A DNA stretch of 64,000 nucleotides from Ga0077555 sp050187415 (GCA_050187415.1 JBFWXN010000002.1:83554-147553), one strand, 5' to 3'; shown: positions 1 through 9,256, counted from the stretch's first letter. Program-made: numbers and translations. Notes: generated by a model from the letters alone, not told the origin.

Positions 1-39
1 AGTTATGCCGTTGATGAGTTGCTGAACGAAATATTCCAT
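1..39 (-). CDS. livH: LivH-type branched-chain amino acid ABC permease, N-terminal 13 codons only
   Basis: Reading leftward from an ATG at 39-37 the codons give MEYFVQQLINGIT and then leave the window. This closely matches the usual opening of LivH permeases (MEYFLQQLINGLTLGSIYGL-like), which form the membrane channel of branched-chain amino acid or amide ABC importers. A purine-rich AGGCGGGG stretch lies just upstream of the ATG and could serve as ribosome binding site. Only 13 residues are visible, so the family call rests on recognising this conserved N-terminus. The rest of the operon would lie to the left of the window. Confidence 0.5.
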   Translation of the reverse strand, partial: MEYFVQQLINGIT

Positions 40-232
40 CACCCCGCCTGCGCATTTTCCGCACGCTTTGCGGTGCGAGGTGGCCGGATTCGGCAGCGCA
101 CCTCGACCTCCCTTTACGCAAGCTAGCAAAGCCATGCGCCTGCGTACACTTCGTCTTGCCGCCAAAGCCTCCACTGTGGTTTCTACGACGCACGATTTTC
201 AGGCGAGGCACGATTTGACCCGGTCCGGTGAA

Positions 233-1156
233 ATGGAAGACCCACCGGCTGTGGGACCTCAGACCTGCTCCGGGGAGGCGAAGCACCTCGGTGACGGCTC
301 GACTTTGGCGACGCTGCTCGGATTCGGTGCGATCCTGCTCTGGAGCACGCTCGCGACCCTGACCGCTCTCAAGGGGCCGTCGGTGCCGCCCTTTCAGACC
401 ACGGCGATCACGTTCGCCATCGGCGGCGCATTGCTGTCGGCATTAGCGGTCGTGCGCGGACGAGGCCATGCGCTCAAGCCACATCCCAAAGCCTTCGCTA
501 TCGCTTTCTACGGCTTATTTGCCTATCACGCCCTCTACTTCGCCGCCCTGAAGCTGGCGCCGGCGGCCGAGGCAAATCTCATCGCCTCGCTGTGGGCCCT
601 GCTCACCGTCTTGATGTCCGGCCTGCTCCCGGGCCACGCATTGCACGGTCGTCATATAATAGCGGCGCTGCTGGGGCTCGGCGCAGCGGCACTCCTGATC
701 CGGGACGCCGGCCCGCCCGGCGCGGCATTTCCCTCTCGCGAGCTTGGCCTCGCGCTGGCCTTCGCGGGCGCCTTCGTCTGGGCCAGCTACTCGGTGATGT
801 CGCGGCTCGTTGCGGCGATCCCGAGCGAGAGCCTGGCGCTGCCGTGCCTTGCCACGTCCGCGCTGGCACTCGCGTCAAGCCTCGCTTTCGAGCAATGGAC
901 CACCGCCCCCTCGGCGAAGTCCTGGGTCGCTCTCGTCCTCTTGGGACTTGGCCCCGTCGGAGCGGCCTTCCTGCTCTGGGATGTCGGCATGAAGCGCGGC
1001 CACATCGCCATTCTCGGCGTGCTCGCTTACGCCTCGCCGATCCTGTCAACGCTCTTGCTGGTGCTACTCGGCTTGGCGCACGCGACCTTCGCACTGGCCA
1101 CGGCGTGCGTCATGATGATTGCCGCAGCTGCCATCGCCGTGCGGCGCGGGCCTTAG
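233..1156 (+). CDS. EamA/DMT-superfamily transporter (YddG-like exporter)
   Basis: A 307-residue inner-membrane protein with about ten hydrophobic segments arranged as two EamA repeats. The first begins near residue 25 (LLGFGAILLWSTLATLTAL) and the second near residue 165 after the charged 'SREL' linker. The WST motif in helix 1 and the LIASLWALLTVL segment resemble YddG-type aromatic amino acid exporters; the substrate itself cannot be read from sequence. The reading frame stays open upstream to position 68, but that extension is Arg/Ser-rich and non-hydrophobic, so I place the start at the ATG at 233. It converges with the YcgN-like gene, whose end lies 28 bases away. Confidence 0.85.
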   Translation: MEDPPAVGPQTCSGEAKHLGDGSTLATLLGFGAILLWSTLATLTALKGPSVPPFQTTAITFAIGGALLSALAVVRGRGHALKPHPKAFAIAFYGLFAYHALYFAALKLAPAAEANLIASLWALLTVLMSGLLPGHALHGRHIIAALLGLGAAALLIRDAGPPGAAFPSRELGLALAFAGAFVWASYSVMSRLVAAIPSESLALPCLATSALALASSLAFEQWTTAPSAKSWVALVLLGLGPVGAAFLLWDVGMKRGHIAILGVLAYASPILSTLLLVLLGLAHATFALATACVMMIAAAAIAVRRGP

Positions 1157-1184
1157 GCGAGGTATCGCCTCTACCGCCGGCAAC

Positions 1185-1649
1185 TCAGCGGTAGTCGTCG
1201 ATGATATACTTCCAGTAGCTTTCGATCTTGACGCCTTTCTCGCTCCGCGCGAAATGCCGTATCGAGATGCCGGCGTCATGCACGGTCTGAGGGGTCCCCG
1301 AGACAAGCGGATGCCACCAAGCCAGGTCCCGCCCCTCGCCCACCAGTCGATAGGCGCACGTCGGCGGCAGCCACGTCACGGTACGCACCGTCTCGACATC
1401 GATCTTGACGCATTCCGGCACCTTGTCCTTGCGGTTGGCGTAGTCCCGGCACTGGCACGAGCCGATGTCGAGCAACCGGCAGGCAAGCCGCGTCAGCAGG
1501 ATTTCGCCGGTATCTTCATCTTCGAGCTTGTTGAGGCAGCAGCGGCCACACCCGTCGCACAAGGCCTCCCACTCCGCCTCGGTGAAGTCCTCGAGGCGCC
1601 GGTTATGCCAGAACTTGTCCTCCACGTCGTGCAAAGTGACCTCTCGCAC
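1185..1649 (-). CDS. YcgN family cysteine-cluster protein (UPF0260)
   Basis: The protein carries the family hallmark LCDGCGRCCLNKL near residue 28 and a second cysteine pair in GSCQCRDY, a pattern of conserved cysteines expected to bind metal (the zinc/iron-chelating CxxCxxCC family). The later motifs WLPPTCAYRL and WWHPLVSG are also typical. The biochemical function is not established. The frame extends to a GTG at 1769 (194 residues), but that extension is Arg/Ala-rich and not family-like. The GTG at 1649 gives 154 residues, the usual family length, with an AGG just upstream, so I prefer it; the exact start is uncertain. Confidence 0.85.
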   Translation of the reverse strand: MREVTLHDVEDKFWHNRRLEDFTEAEWEALCDGCGRCCLNKLEDEDTGEILLTRLACRLLDIGSCQCRDYANRKDKVPECVKIDVETVRTVTWLPPTCAYRLVGEGRDLAWWHPLVSGTPQTVHDAGISIRHFARSEKGVKIESYWKYIIDDYR

Positions 1650-1821
1650 TTGGCCTGCGATGCAGCTAGTAATGGCCCGGAACGCTGCGACTCGTCGCCG
1701 GGTGCGCGCTGCGTGGACCTGCCCGGCCGGAGCAGCGCTTGGGCTAGGGATGGAAAGCCGATCGGCCACCAGCCGCTACGACAAGAGCCGCCGGGGGGCT
1801 GGCACAGGTGGGACATAGCCT

Positions 1822-4092
1822 TTGAGCGATTGGTTCTTCAAGCAGAACACACGCGGACGGCTTTGGCGACGGCTGGGGATCTTCGACTCCTGGCTCGATT
1901 CGAGCCTCGCAGGCCTGTGGCAGGGCTTGCAGGACCGCTGGAATGCGGGATCGAGTTTTTTCGCACGCTTTCGCCTCACCGGTTGGCGCCGCCTCTTGAA
2001 CGAGGCCCTCTCGGAGGGGCTGACACTCGGCGCCGGCGGCCTGGCTCTGATGTACCTGTTGGCGCTACCCGCCTTCGACGAGATGGACGAATCGAAAATT
2101 CTCGGTACCGGCAGGTACAGCGTCAAATTCGTGGACACCAGCGGCAAGGAGATCGGCCAGCGCGGCATTCTCCACAACGATGCGGTGCCGTTGAGCGACA
2201 TCCCTGACCATCTCATCAAGGCCACCCTCGCGACCGAGGATCGCCGCTTCTTCGAGCACTTCGGCATAGACGTGCTGGGCACCCTGCGCGCCCTCGCGAC
2301 GAACCTCAGCGCCGGCGAGACGGTCCAGGGCGGATCGACCCTGACCCAGCAGCTCGCCAAGAACCTGTTCCTGTCCTCCGAGCGGTCGCTCACGCGCAAG
2401 CTCAAGGAGCTGTTTCTGTCGTTTTGGCTCGAAGCGCACTTCACCAAGCGCCAGATCCTGAAGCTCTACTTCGATCGCGCCTACATGGGCGGCGGTGCTT
2501 TCGGCGTCGAAGCCGCAGCGCAGCTCTACTTCGGCAAGTCGGTGCGAGATGTCACATTGGCCGAGGCGGCCATGATGGCCGGCCTGTTCAAGGCTCCCAC
2601 CAAATACGGCCCGCACATCGATCTGCCGGCCGCCCGAGCGCGCGCCAACGAAGTGCTGTCCAATATGGTCGAAGCCGGTTTCATGACGGCCGGCCAGGTC
2701 CAGAACGCCCGGTTGCATCCGGCACAGCCTATCGACAGCCGTCTCGCCTCCAGCCCGGACTGGTACCTCGATTGGGCGTTCGAAGAGGTGCAGCGGATCG
2801 CCGAAGGCCGCGGCTACTACGTTCTGACAGCCCGCGTCGCGGTCGATCTGCGTCTTCAGCAGGCAGCCGAACAGGCGCTCGTCTCCACGCTCCGCCAAGA
2901 AGGCCGCGCCCGCCGGGCCAAGTCTGGCGCGCTGGTCGCAATGGAGCCGGATGGCGCAGTGCGTGCCCTGGTCGGGGGCCTCGACTACGGCGAGAGCCAG
3001 TTCAACCGCGCGACGCACGCCCGCCGCCAGCCCGGCTCGTCATTCAAGCTCTATGTTTACGCCAACGCCGTCGAGCATGGCCTTACGCCGAACTCGACCG
3101 TCTACGATCGCCCGGTGAGTTGCGGCAACTGGTCTCCGAAGAATTATGACGGCAGTTCCGGCGGCCGCGGCGCAATTCCTATGGGCGTCGCCTTCGCCAA
3201 GTCTCTGAACACGACTGCCGTCGACCTCTCGCTGAAGTACGACCGCGAGAATGTCATCAAGCTGACCCGCCGGCTCGGCGTCGAAGGCGTCAAGAAAACG
3301 TGCTCCATGGCGCTCGGAGACGGCGGTGTCACGGTGCTCGAGCACACCGGTGCCTATGCGACATTCGCCAACGGCGGCAAGCTTGCCAAGCCCTACGCGG
3401 TACTCGAACTCATGAATTCGCGCGGCGAGGTCATTTACTCGCGCGAACAGGAAGAGCCACCGGCGCCACAGGTGATGAAGCGCCAGCACGCCGAATACAT
3501 GAACCAGATGATGCACATGGTCGTCACCGATGGCACAGGCAAGCGAGCACAGCTCGATTTCACGCAGGTCGCCGGCAAGACCGGCACCTCGTCCAGCTAT
3601 CGCGACGCATGGTTCATGGGCTTCACCGGCGACTACGTCGCGGGCGTCTGGATCGGCAATGACGACTTTCGGCCCATGGACCGCGTCACCGGCGGTGCCA
3701 TACCGGCCTCTGCATGGCACACCTTCATGCAGGCGGCCCATGTCAACATGAACATCAAACAGATCCCGGGAATTCCCCTCCACCCGACTCAGGTCGCCGA
3801 ACGCGCCCGGATCGAGGAGCTGAAGCGAACCCAGCCGCAGCTCGCGCAGGAGCTGGCAGCCGGCTTGCGCGGCAAGGACCGCCTGATGTCCCAGAAGCTC
3901 AAGGACGCACTTCGCAAGGTTGCGCGCTCGCTGCGCACGGCAGGCGGTCTACCTGAGCCGGCTGTCGATGAACGCGGCGAAACCCCGGGCGGCAGACGGG
4001 CCGGAGACATCCCCGGCCGTCCCGACAATGCGGGGCTGGCCGGGACGGTCCGAATCGGGTCAGGCGCGGGAACGATCGGCACGGCCCGCTAG
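1822..4092 (+). CDS. Class A penicillin-binding protein (glycosyltransferase 51 + transpeptidase)
   Basis: A 756-residue bifunctional peptidoglycan synthase. A cytoplasmic N-terminus of about 65 residues is followed by one membrane anchor (GGLALMYLLALPAF). The GT51 domain comes next (about 95-270) with the catalytic Glu139 in ATEDRRFFEHFG and the STLTQQLAKN motif. The transpeptidase domain (about 350-640) has all three motifs: S406-SFK, S461-LN and K586-TGT. It polymerises glycan strands and crosslinks stem peptides in the periplasm. The start is a TTG; no ATG precedes the conserved N-terminus. The C-terminal tail of about 120 residues is charged and low in complexity. It lacks the long OB-domain insertion of E. 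coli PBP1A, fitting shorter alphaproteobacterial versions. Confidence 0.93.
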   Translation: MSDWFFKQNTRGRLWRRLGIFDSWLDSSLAGLWQGLQDRWNAGSSFFARFRLTGWRRLLNEALSEGLTLGAGGLALMYLLALPAFDEMDESKILGTGRYSVKFVDTSGKEIGQRGILHNDAVPLSDIPDHLIKATLATEDRRFFEHFGIDVLGTLRALATNLSAGETVQGGSTLTQQLAKNLFLSSERSLTRKLKELFLSFWLEAHFTKRQILKLYFDRAYMGGGAFGVEAAAQLYFGKSVRDVTLAEAAMMAGLFKAPTKYGPHIDLPAARARANEVLSNMVEAGFMTAGQVQNARLHPAQPIDSRLASSPDWYLDWAFEEVQRIAEGRGYYVLTARVAVDLRLQQAAEQALVSTLRQEGRARRAKSGALVAMEPDGAVRALVGGLDYGESQFNRATHARRQPGSSFKLYVYANAVEHGLTPNSTVYDRPVSCGNWSPKNYDGSSGGRGAIPMGVAFAKSLNTTAVDLSLKYDRENVIKLTRRLGVEGVKKTCSMALGDGGVTVLEHTGAYATFANGGKLAKPYAVLELMNSRGEVIYSREQEEPPAPQVMKRQHAEYMNQMMHMVVTDGTGKRAQLDFTQVAGKTGTSSSYRDAWFMGFTGDYVAGVWIGNDDFRPMDRVTGGAIPASAWHTFMQAAHVNMNIKQIPGIPLHPTQVAERARIEELKRTQPQLAQELAAGLRGKDRLMSQKLKDALRKVARSLRTAGGLPEPAVDERGETPGGRRAGDIPGRPDNAGLAGTVRIGSGAGTIGTAR

Positions 4093-4112
4093 ATGGCCGC
4101 TGGAGAGCGAAG

Positions 4113-4667
4113 ATGATCATCAACCTGATCATGTTTCTGCTGATCGCCGTCGCCGGCGGGCTTGGCTCGTCCTGGTACATGATCGAGCGCGGAAGCAGTC
4201 TGACCACCGAACGTACTGGCCCTTGGGCGGCGTGGTCCGCCGCAGGGCGCGCCGACGCCGATCCCTACACCCGGGCACACTTCATACGCCGTGGGATGCT
4301 GCCGATTTCCGCGGCCTTCGGGCTCACCTACGAGGCAATCTCGGACGGCGAAGGCCAGCGCCTCCATTCATCCTGCGAGTACGTCCTGGAAGGCGAGGAA
4401 CCGCCGGCGCGCTTCTGGTCGCTGTCTGTCTTCGACGAGAATGGCCGTCTTATTCCGAACTCGGCCGACCGCTACGCTTACAACAGTGCCACGCTGCTGA
4501 GGCCAGCGGGTGGCGGTCTCCAGGTCGCGCTGGCAAGAAGCGCCCGTCCGGGCAATTGGCTCCCCACGACCGGAGCGGGACGAATTTCTCTCGTGCTGGC
4601 GCTCGAGGGACGCGAGCAATCCCGCGCCTGGCAGCCTCCAACGATCCGCAGGGTGGCGTGCCGATGA
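4113..4667 (+). CDS. DUF1214 domain protein, membrane-anchored
   Basis: A 184-residue protein with an N-terminal hydrophobic segment (IINLIMFLLIAVAGGLGSS) acting as signal anchor, then a compact domain with the DUF1214 look: RFWSLSVFDENGRLIPN, followed by a SADRYAYNSATLL-like segment and a C-terminal proline-rich strand. It begins 20 bases after the PBP stop and overlaps the next gene by four bases (ATGA), so the two downstream genes are almost certainly co-translated. DUF1214 and DUF1254 proteins are regularly adjacent in alphaproteobacteria. Their role is unknown; a cell-envelope location is inferred from the anchor and the neighbouring PBP gene. Confidence 0.85.
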   Translation: MIINLIMFLLIAVAGGLGSSWYMIERGSSLTTERTGPWAAWSAAGRADADPYTRAHFIRRGMLPISAAFGLTYEAISDGEGQRLHSSCEYVLEGEEPPARFWSLSVFDENGRLIPNSADRYAYNSATLLRPAGGGLQVALARSARPGNWLPTTGAGRISLVLALEGREQSRAWQPPTIRRVACR

Positions 4668-5236
4668 TCCCGAATTGGCTGAAGCGTTTGAATTGGTACG
4701 TCGCTCTCCTGGCGCTGGTGGTCGGCGGCATTCTGCACATCGTTGCCACGATGGTCGTGCCGCAGTTCGCCAAGGCGGGCGCGTTTGAACGGCTCACTCG
4801 AGTCCTGCCCGTCAATCGCATGCGCATCCTGCCTCCCATCGACGCGACGACTCAGCCGCTGCCCTATATCGGCCCGGACGTGCGGCTCGCCGTATGCCGG
4901 TTCGATGTGAGCGACGGCCCGGTGGCCCTGAAAGTCTCTCTGCCGGACCGCGGATGGACGCTCGCGCTTTACACCGAGTGGGGCGATAACTTCTATGTAC
5001 TGCCAGCGCAGGAAGGGCGGGCCGCCGATCTTGGCCTGACGCTGATGCCGCCCGGCGAACGGCCCTTCAGCCTGCTGGCGCTCGGGGCCCGGAGCGCGCA
5101 GACGTCGGTCTCCGAGATCGAGGTGCCGCTCCGGACCGGTTTCGCCGTCATTCGCGCGCCCATGCGCGGTCGAGCCTTCGCCGGCGAGATCGAGACCACG
5201 CTCAAGCGGGCTGCTTGCGAGGTTCGCCGAGCCTAG
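4664..5236 (+). CDS. DUF1254 domain protein, membrane-anchored
   Basis: A 190-residue protein starting at the ATG that overlaps the stop of the preceding DUF1214 gene by four bases. It has an N-terminal membrane helix (YVALLALVVGGILHIVATMVV), then a domain with the phrases DVRLAVCRFDVSDGP, LALYTEWGDNFYVLPA and a C-terminal IRAPMRGRAFAGEIE segment, as seen in short DUF1254 partners of DUF1214 proteins. The function is unknown. The frame is open well upstream, but that reading is antisense or shifted relative to the PBP and DUF1214 genes, so the ATGA start is chosen. Confidence 0.82.
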   Translation: MIPNWLKRLNWYVALLALVVGGILHIVATMVVPQFAKAGAFERLTRVLPVNRMRILPPIDATTQPLPYIGPDVRLAVCRFDVSDGPVALKVSLPDRGWTLALYTEWGDNFYVLPAQEGRAADLGLTLMPPGERPFSLLALGARSAQTSVSEIEVPLRTGFAVIRAPMRGRAFAGEIETTLKRAACEVRRA

Positions 5237-5315
5237 CGAATGGGCCAAATGGTCGTCCCGCAGGGCGACGATAGGCGCCTGCCCGTTTGCGAGATGCTGA
5301 AAGAGGCGGCCGCCG

Positions 5316-5501
5316 TCAGTCGACGAGCTTCAGCACATCTCTGGCCGGCGTGGCGCTGCGCGGCTCGGACCCGACGTCCCGCTCTCGCCAGCGTTCGTAT
5401 CGAATCCCTGGAAAAATTACGATCTCTGCCGATCCGCTCTTTCGGCGGCCCGGACGCAGACGCTTTTCATCGTGAGTACGGAACTCGAGAATCGTTGCCA
5501 T
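5316..5501 (-). CDS. Small conserved hypothetical protein with AEIVIFPGIRYERW motif
   Basis: A 61-residue protein beginning MATILEFR. The core AEIVIFPGIRYERWRER resembles a short protein I recall across Hyphomicrobiales, where the surrounding tail is variable and Arg/Asp-rich. It has no membrane segment or signal peptide and is strongly charged. Nothing about its activity is known to me. It stands alone between the rightward DUF1254 gene and the leftward DUF1491 gene. The motif, not just the open frame, is the reason for calling it a real gene. Confidence 0.65.
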   Translation of the reverse strand: MATILEFRTHDEKRLRPGRRKSGSAEIVIFPGIRYERWRERDVGSEPRSATPARDVLKLVD

Positions 5502-5663
5502 GGGACCCCCCTGTCCGTTGGCGTGCTCAAAACCGGTGCAAGGAATAGGACCTCGCCGGACAAATTCGACTGAAGGTTCGATACAGTGATTTGGAGGCTG
5601 ATCCCGTTAATGATGTCTTAACGCATCGCAGCAACCGGCCGGGCGTGTCTCTCCGGCAACGAA

Positions 5664-6005
5664 TTATTCATCTCCGAGCCAACCGCTCAGATGATGCCGC
5701 CCCTCTCGGTCCTCGACCTCGACGATCCAGACGTCGGGATCAAGCTGCACCTCCCTGGCGAGCCGTTCGTCGACATCCCGTTCGGCCGCGCCCTGTGCAA
5801 AACTGACCCAACGCCGTTCGCCATCGTCCGAGCCAAGGCCTGCCGGCTGCGGACCGTAGAGATCGCAGCTTCCATCGAGACGCGCGATCCTGATGAAAAT
5901 GACACCCGCGTCCGTATCCCCCCGACGCACCACCACGCCTGGCGATCCAGCGATCGACGCGCGGCGAAGGTAGGCTTTGACCCAGAGTTCAGATTTCAGC
6001 CGCAT
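5664..6005 (-). CDS. DUF1491 family protein
   Basis: A 113-residue protein starting MRLKSELWVKAYLRR, the standard N-terminus of the alphaproteobacterial DUF1491 family. It continues with PGVVVRRGDTDAGVIFIRI and a C-terminal DPDVWIVEVEDREGRHHL block. The function is unknown. The frame continues upstream to an ATG at 6059 and a GTG at 6062 that overlap the stop codon of the preceding beta-helix gene, so translational coupling with a 19-residue longer product is possible. The internal ATG at 6005 matches the family start and is preceded by a GGGAG about 13 bases upstream. Confidence 0.85.
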   Translation of the reverse strand: MRLKSELWVKAYLRRASIAGSPGVVVRRGDTDAGVIFIRIARLDGSCDLYGPQPAGLGSDDGERRWVSFAQGAAERDVDERLAREVQLDPDVWIVEVEDREGRHHLSGWLGDE

Positions 6006-6058
6006 GGCGCTCTGCAAATCTCCCGTGCGTGCCTGAGACGGACGCGCAGGATAGCGCA

Positions 6059-7450
6059 TCACGCGCCGCCGCCGGACACTACATTGCCTCCGATGGCGAT
6101 ACGACCCGCACGCGGCTGGGACAGGGCGAGATCCTCGCCGACCGGCCGCCCGAGATCCATCAGGCGGATGGCGCCGTCGCGCACATCGCTGATGAGGTTT
6201 TGCGCAACTAGGCAGCTCCCTGCGTCGGCGTCCTTGGTGATCATGATTCCGACGCCCGCGCCTCGGATCAAGTTGCCGGTGGCAGTGACGTTGCGCATGT
6301 AGCGGCCCCAGCCGATGACGATGCCCGCCGTAGGCGCACCTTCGATGGTGTTACCCGAGACGGCGGCATCCGCTTCGATCGAGATGCCCTCGCCGCGCTT
6401 GTCCACCGGCTCGTGCTCGCGACGCCGGAGGTTGCGCACGAGGTTGCCCTGGACGACGGCGAGGCGGCCACCCTCGTTGAAGTTGGTCACCGAGATACCT
6501 GCTGCCGAAGCATCGACGACGTTCTGTGCGATCAACGCCCCCTCGAAGCCGAACTCGGCGTAGAGGGCGACCTCCCCGATCCTCGCAGCCGAGTTCGCGA
6601 CGATCTGGATGTTGGATGCCGCATTGCCGCGCACCGCCGAGTAAGCGCAGTCGGAGATATGATTCCCCGTGACCAGGACTCCGCCCGCTCGGAACACGTT
6701 GACGCCGTTACCGTTCTGCCCCGACCCGCCGGAGACCGCGAAAATGTGCGCAATACGGTTCTGGGCGACCAGCGTAGCGTCGTCACCCGGCGCCGAGCGC
6801 CAGACGAGGATGCCGTTGTCCCCACACTTTGCGATGTCGTTGCCCACGATCTCCAGACCGAGCGAATTCATCGCCCAAAGTGCAGCGGCGCCGACGTTTT
6901 CGATCCGACAGCCGCGCACGCGGCCGGAACAGCCTTCGAGGTAGATGCCGTTGCGCGCCGCCCTGCTCAGCGTCAGATCGTCGACTGCGATCCCGTGCGA
7001 CGCACGGATCTCGATCAGCGCGCCGTTGGCAGTCTCCCCGCCGGAGTTGCCGGCCCCCTCGACGCGCACGCGTTCGAGACGCGCGCCATGCGCACGCTCC
7101 GCCGTCAGGACGGCACCACCGCCGACGGCTTGAAGACGGGTACCGGGGCTGCCGATGACGTGGCTCCGCTCGCGCAAGACGGCCCCCGAAGCGCGAAGGA
7201 TGCCGGCCGGAAGTTGCAGCGTCACCCTATTGAGAGCCGCCTGATCGATCGCCGCCTGCAAGGCAACCGACTGATCCTCGGGCGAATCGGGAGTGAGGCC
7301 CAACTCATGGCCCGCAGCGACAGCCGTTCGCGTCGTCGCGCCGGCCGGCCGGGAACGCCGGGGCTCGGCTGCGACCGCCGGTGCCATAGCGGACGGAACG
7401 CCGACCGCCGCCAGAGCCAGAATGGAACGGCGCGACACGAAATCGAACAT
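6059..7450 (-). CDS. TIGR03808-type Tat-exported parallel beta-helix protein
   Basis: A 463-residue protein. It opens with a twin-arginine signal (FVSRRSILALAAVG) ending near AVAAEP, so it is likely exported folded through Tat. The mature part is built of repeating short strands rich in G, N and V, such as GNDIAKCGDNGILVW, GNHISDCAYSAVRGN and GNTIEGAPTAGIVIGW, typical of a right-handed beta-helix with about 22-residue rungs. It matches the Rhizobiales 'TAT-translocated repetitive protein' family. Such folds often bind or cut polysaccharide, but no catalytic signature is evident. I start at the ATG directly before the Tat motif; a 20-residue longer start exists. The next gene, DUF1491, follows closely and may overlap. 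Confidence 0.85.
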   Translation of the reverse strand: MFDFVSRRSILALAAVGVPSAMAPAVAAEPRRSRPAGATTRTAVAAGHELGLTPDSPEDQSVALQAAIDQAALNRVTLQLPAGILRASGAVLRERSHVIGSPGTRLQAVGGGAVLTAERAHGARLERVRVEGAGNSGGETANGALIEIRASHGIAVDDLTLSRAARNGIYLEGCSGRVRGCRIENVGAAALWAMNSLGLEIVGNDIAKCGDNGILVWRSAPGDDATLVAQNRIAHIFAVSGGSGQNGNGVNVFRAGGVLVTGNHISDCAYSAVRGNAASNIQIVANSAARIGEVALYAEFGFEGALIAQNVVDASAAGISVTNFNEGGRLAVVQGNLVRNLRRREHEPVDKRGEGISIEADAAVSGNTIEGAPTAGIVIGWGRYMRNVTATGNLIRGAGVGIMITKDADAGSCLVAQNLISDVRDGAIRLMDLGRPVGEDLALSQPRAGRIAIGGNVVSGGGA

Positions 7451-7615
7451 CTTGAGCGATCCTTCGAAGCATACCGCCTGCCAAGCAAGGAACACGCCAT
7501 CGAGGTGCACTCATCCCGACAACGGGCCGGATGCCGGCGCTGGCCCCGGCTGGATTCAAGATCGCACGCCTCGTAGGATGCAGGGCAGTTCTGGCACCTG
7601 ACATCGAGAGCGCAT

Positions 7616-9115
7616 ATGGCGGAAGAGCTCAGTCATTTCATCGGCGGCAAGCGGGTAAAGGGTACCTCGGGCCGTTTTGCCGACGTGTTCTGGCCGATGA
7701 CCGGGGACGTAGCTGCCCGCGTGCCCCTTGCCTCGAAGGCGGAGGTGAGGGCTGCCGTCGAGAACGCGAAGGCTGCCCAACCCGCCTGGGGGGCCGTCAA
7801 TCCGCAACGCCGCGCCCGCGTGATGGCGAAGTTCGTCGAGCTTCTCAATCGCGACATGGACAAGCTCGCCGATGTGCTCGCACGCGAGCACGGGAAGGTC
7901 ATTTCCGACGCCAAGGGTGACATCCAGCGCGGCCTCGAGGTTGCCGAGTTCGCGACCGGCATCCCGCATCTGCTGAAGGGCGAGTATACCGAGGGGGCAG
8001 GGCCCGGCATCGACGTCTACTCCATGCGTCAGCCGCTGGGTGTCGTAGCCGGCATCACGCCGTTCAACTTTCCGGCGATGATCCCGATGTGGAAGTTCGC
8101 GCCCGCCATCGCCTGCGGCAACGCCTTCATCCTGAAGCCGTCGGAACGCGACCCCGGCGTGCCGCTCATGCTGGCCGAATTGATGATCGAGGCGGGCCTC
8201 CCCCCCGGCATTCTCAACGTCGTCAATGGCGACAAGGAAGCGGTCGACGCCATTCTCGACGATGAGGATATCCAGGCCGTGGGCTTCGTCGGCTCCACGC
8301 CGATCGCGGCCTACGTCTACGCCCGCGGCGCCCAGAGCGGAAAGCGCGTCGCCTGCTTCGGCGGGGCCAAGAATCACATGATCGTCATGCCGGACGCAGA
8401 TCTGGACCAGGCCGCCGATGCGCTGATCGGCGCCGGCTACGGGTCGGCAGGCGAGCGCTGCATGGCCGTGTCGGTCGCGGTTCCGGTTGGCGAGAAGACC
8501 GCCAACGCCCTGGTCGAGAAGCTGATCCCGCGCATCGAAGGCTTGAAGATCGGCCCCTCGACCAGCCAGGACGCCGACATGGGGCCGCTCGTCACGCGCG
8601 CGCACCTCGACAAGGTGAAGGCCTATGTCGCCACGGGTATTGCCGAGGGCGCCAAGCTGAAGGTCGATGGCCGCGACTTCAAGATGCAGGGCTACGAGAA
8701 CGGCTTCTATATGGGCGGCTGCCTGTTCGACGAGGTGACGCCCGACATGAGTATTTACAAGGAAGAAATCTTCGGTCCCGTGCTCTCGGTCGTGCGCGCC
8801 AAGGACTACGCCGAGGCCATCGACCTGCCGCTGAAACACGAGTACGGCAATGGCGTCGCCATTTTCACTCGCGACGGCGACACCGCGCGCGATTTCTGCG
8901 CGAGGATCAACATCGGCATGGTCGGCGTGAATGTGCCGATCCCGGTCCCGCTCGCCTACTACACGTTCGGCGGCTGGAAGCGCTCGGTCTTCGGAGACCT
9001 GAACCAGCACGGCCCCGATTCGGTGCGCTTTTATACCCGCACCAAGACCGTCACCTCGCGCTGGCCGTCTGGCGTCAAGGAAGGCGCGGAGTTTTCCATT
9101 CCGGTGATGAAATGA
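7616..9115 (+). CDS. mmsA: CoA-acylating methylmalonate-semialdehyde dehydrogenase
   Basis: A 499-residue ALDH-superfamily enzyme that converts methylmalonate semialdehyde (or malonate semialdehyde) plus CoA and NAD to propionyl-CoA (acetyl-CoA) and CO2 in valine, thymine or inositol breakdown. Diagnostic segments are PLGVVAGITPFNFPAMIPMW, the NAD-binding GFVGSTPIAAYVY, the catalytic Cys282 in GSAGERCMA, and EEIFGPVLSVVRA. The cofactor-site sequence ACFGGAKNHMIVMPDAD is characteristic of MmsA/IolA rather than generic aldehyde dehydrogenases. It is divergent from the beta-helix gene across a 165-base gap and is followed 141 bases later by an M20 hydrolase. Propionyl-CoA it makes would enter the same pool fed by the PrpE encoded near 42 kb. 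Confidence 0.95.
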   Translation: MAEELSHFIGGKRVKGTSGRFADVFWPMTGDVAARVPLASKAEVRAAVENAKAAQPAWGAVNPQRRARVMAKFVELLNRDMDKLADVLAREHGKVISDAKGDIQRGLEVAEFATGIPHLLKGEYTEGAGPGIDVYSMRQPLGVVAGITPFNFPAMIPMWKFAPAIACGNAFILKPSERDPGVPLMLAELMIEAGLPPGILNVVNGDKEAVDAILDDEDIQAVGFVGSTPIAAYVYARGAQSGKRVACFGGAKNHMIVMPDADLDQAADALIGAGYGSAGERCMAVSVAVPVGEKTANALVEKLIPRIEGLKIGPSTSQDADMGPLVTRAHLDKVKAYVATGIAEGAKLKVDGRDFKMQGYENGFYMGGCLFDEVTPDMSIYKEEIFGPVLSVVRAKDYAEAIDLPLKHEYGNGVAIFTRDGDTARDFCARINIGMVGVNVPIPVPLAYYTFGGWKRSVFGDLNQHGPDSVRFYTRTKTVTSRWPSGVKEGAEFSIPVMK

Positions 9116-9256
9116 GGGTCTGCCCACATAACCCACCTATTATGCCGGCGGACCAACGGCCGATTGCAGCCGCCGTTTCCTAGCCCACGAATGGGCGGCG
9201 AATTCCCATCACACGTTGCTGTTTGAACAAAAAACAACAGTCGAGGCGTAGACCCC

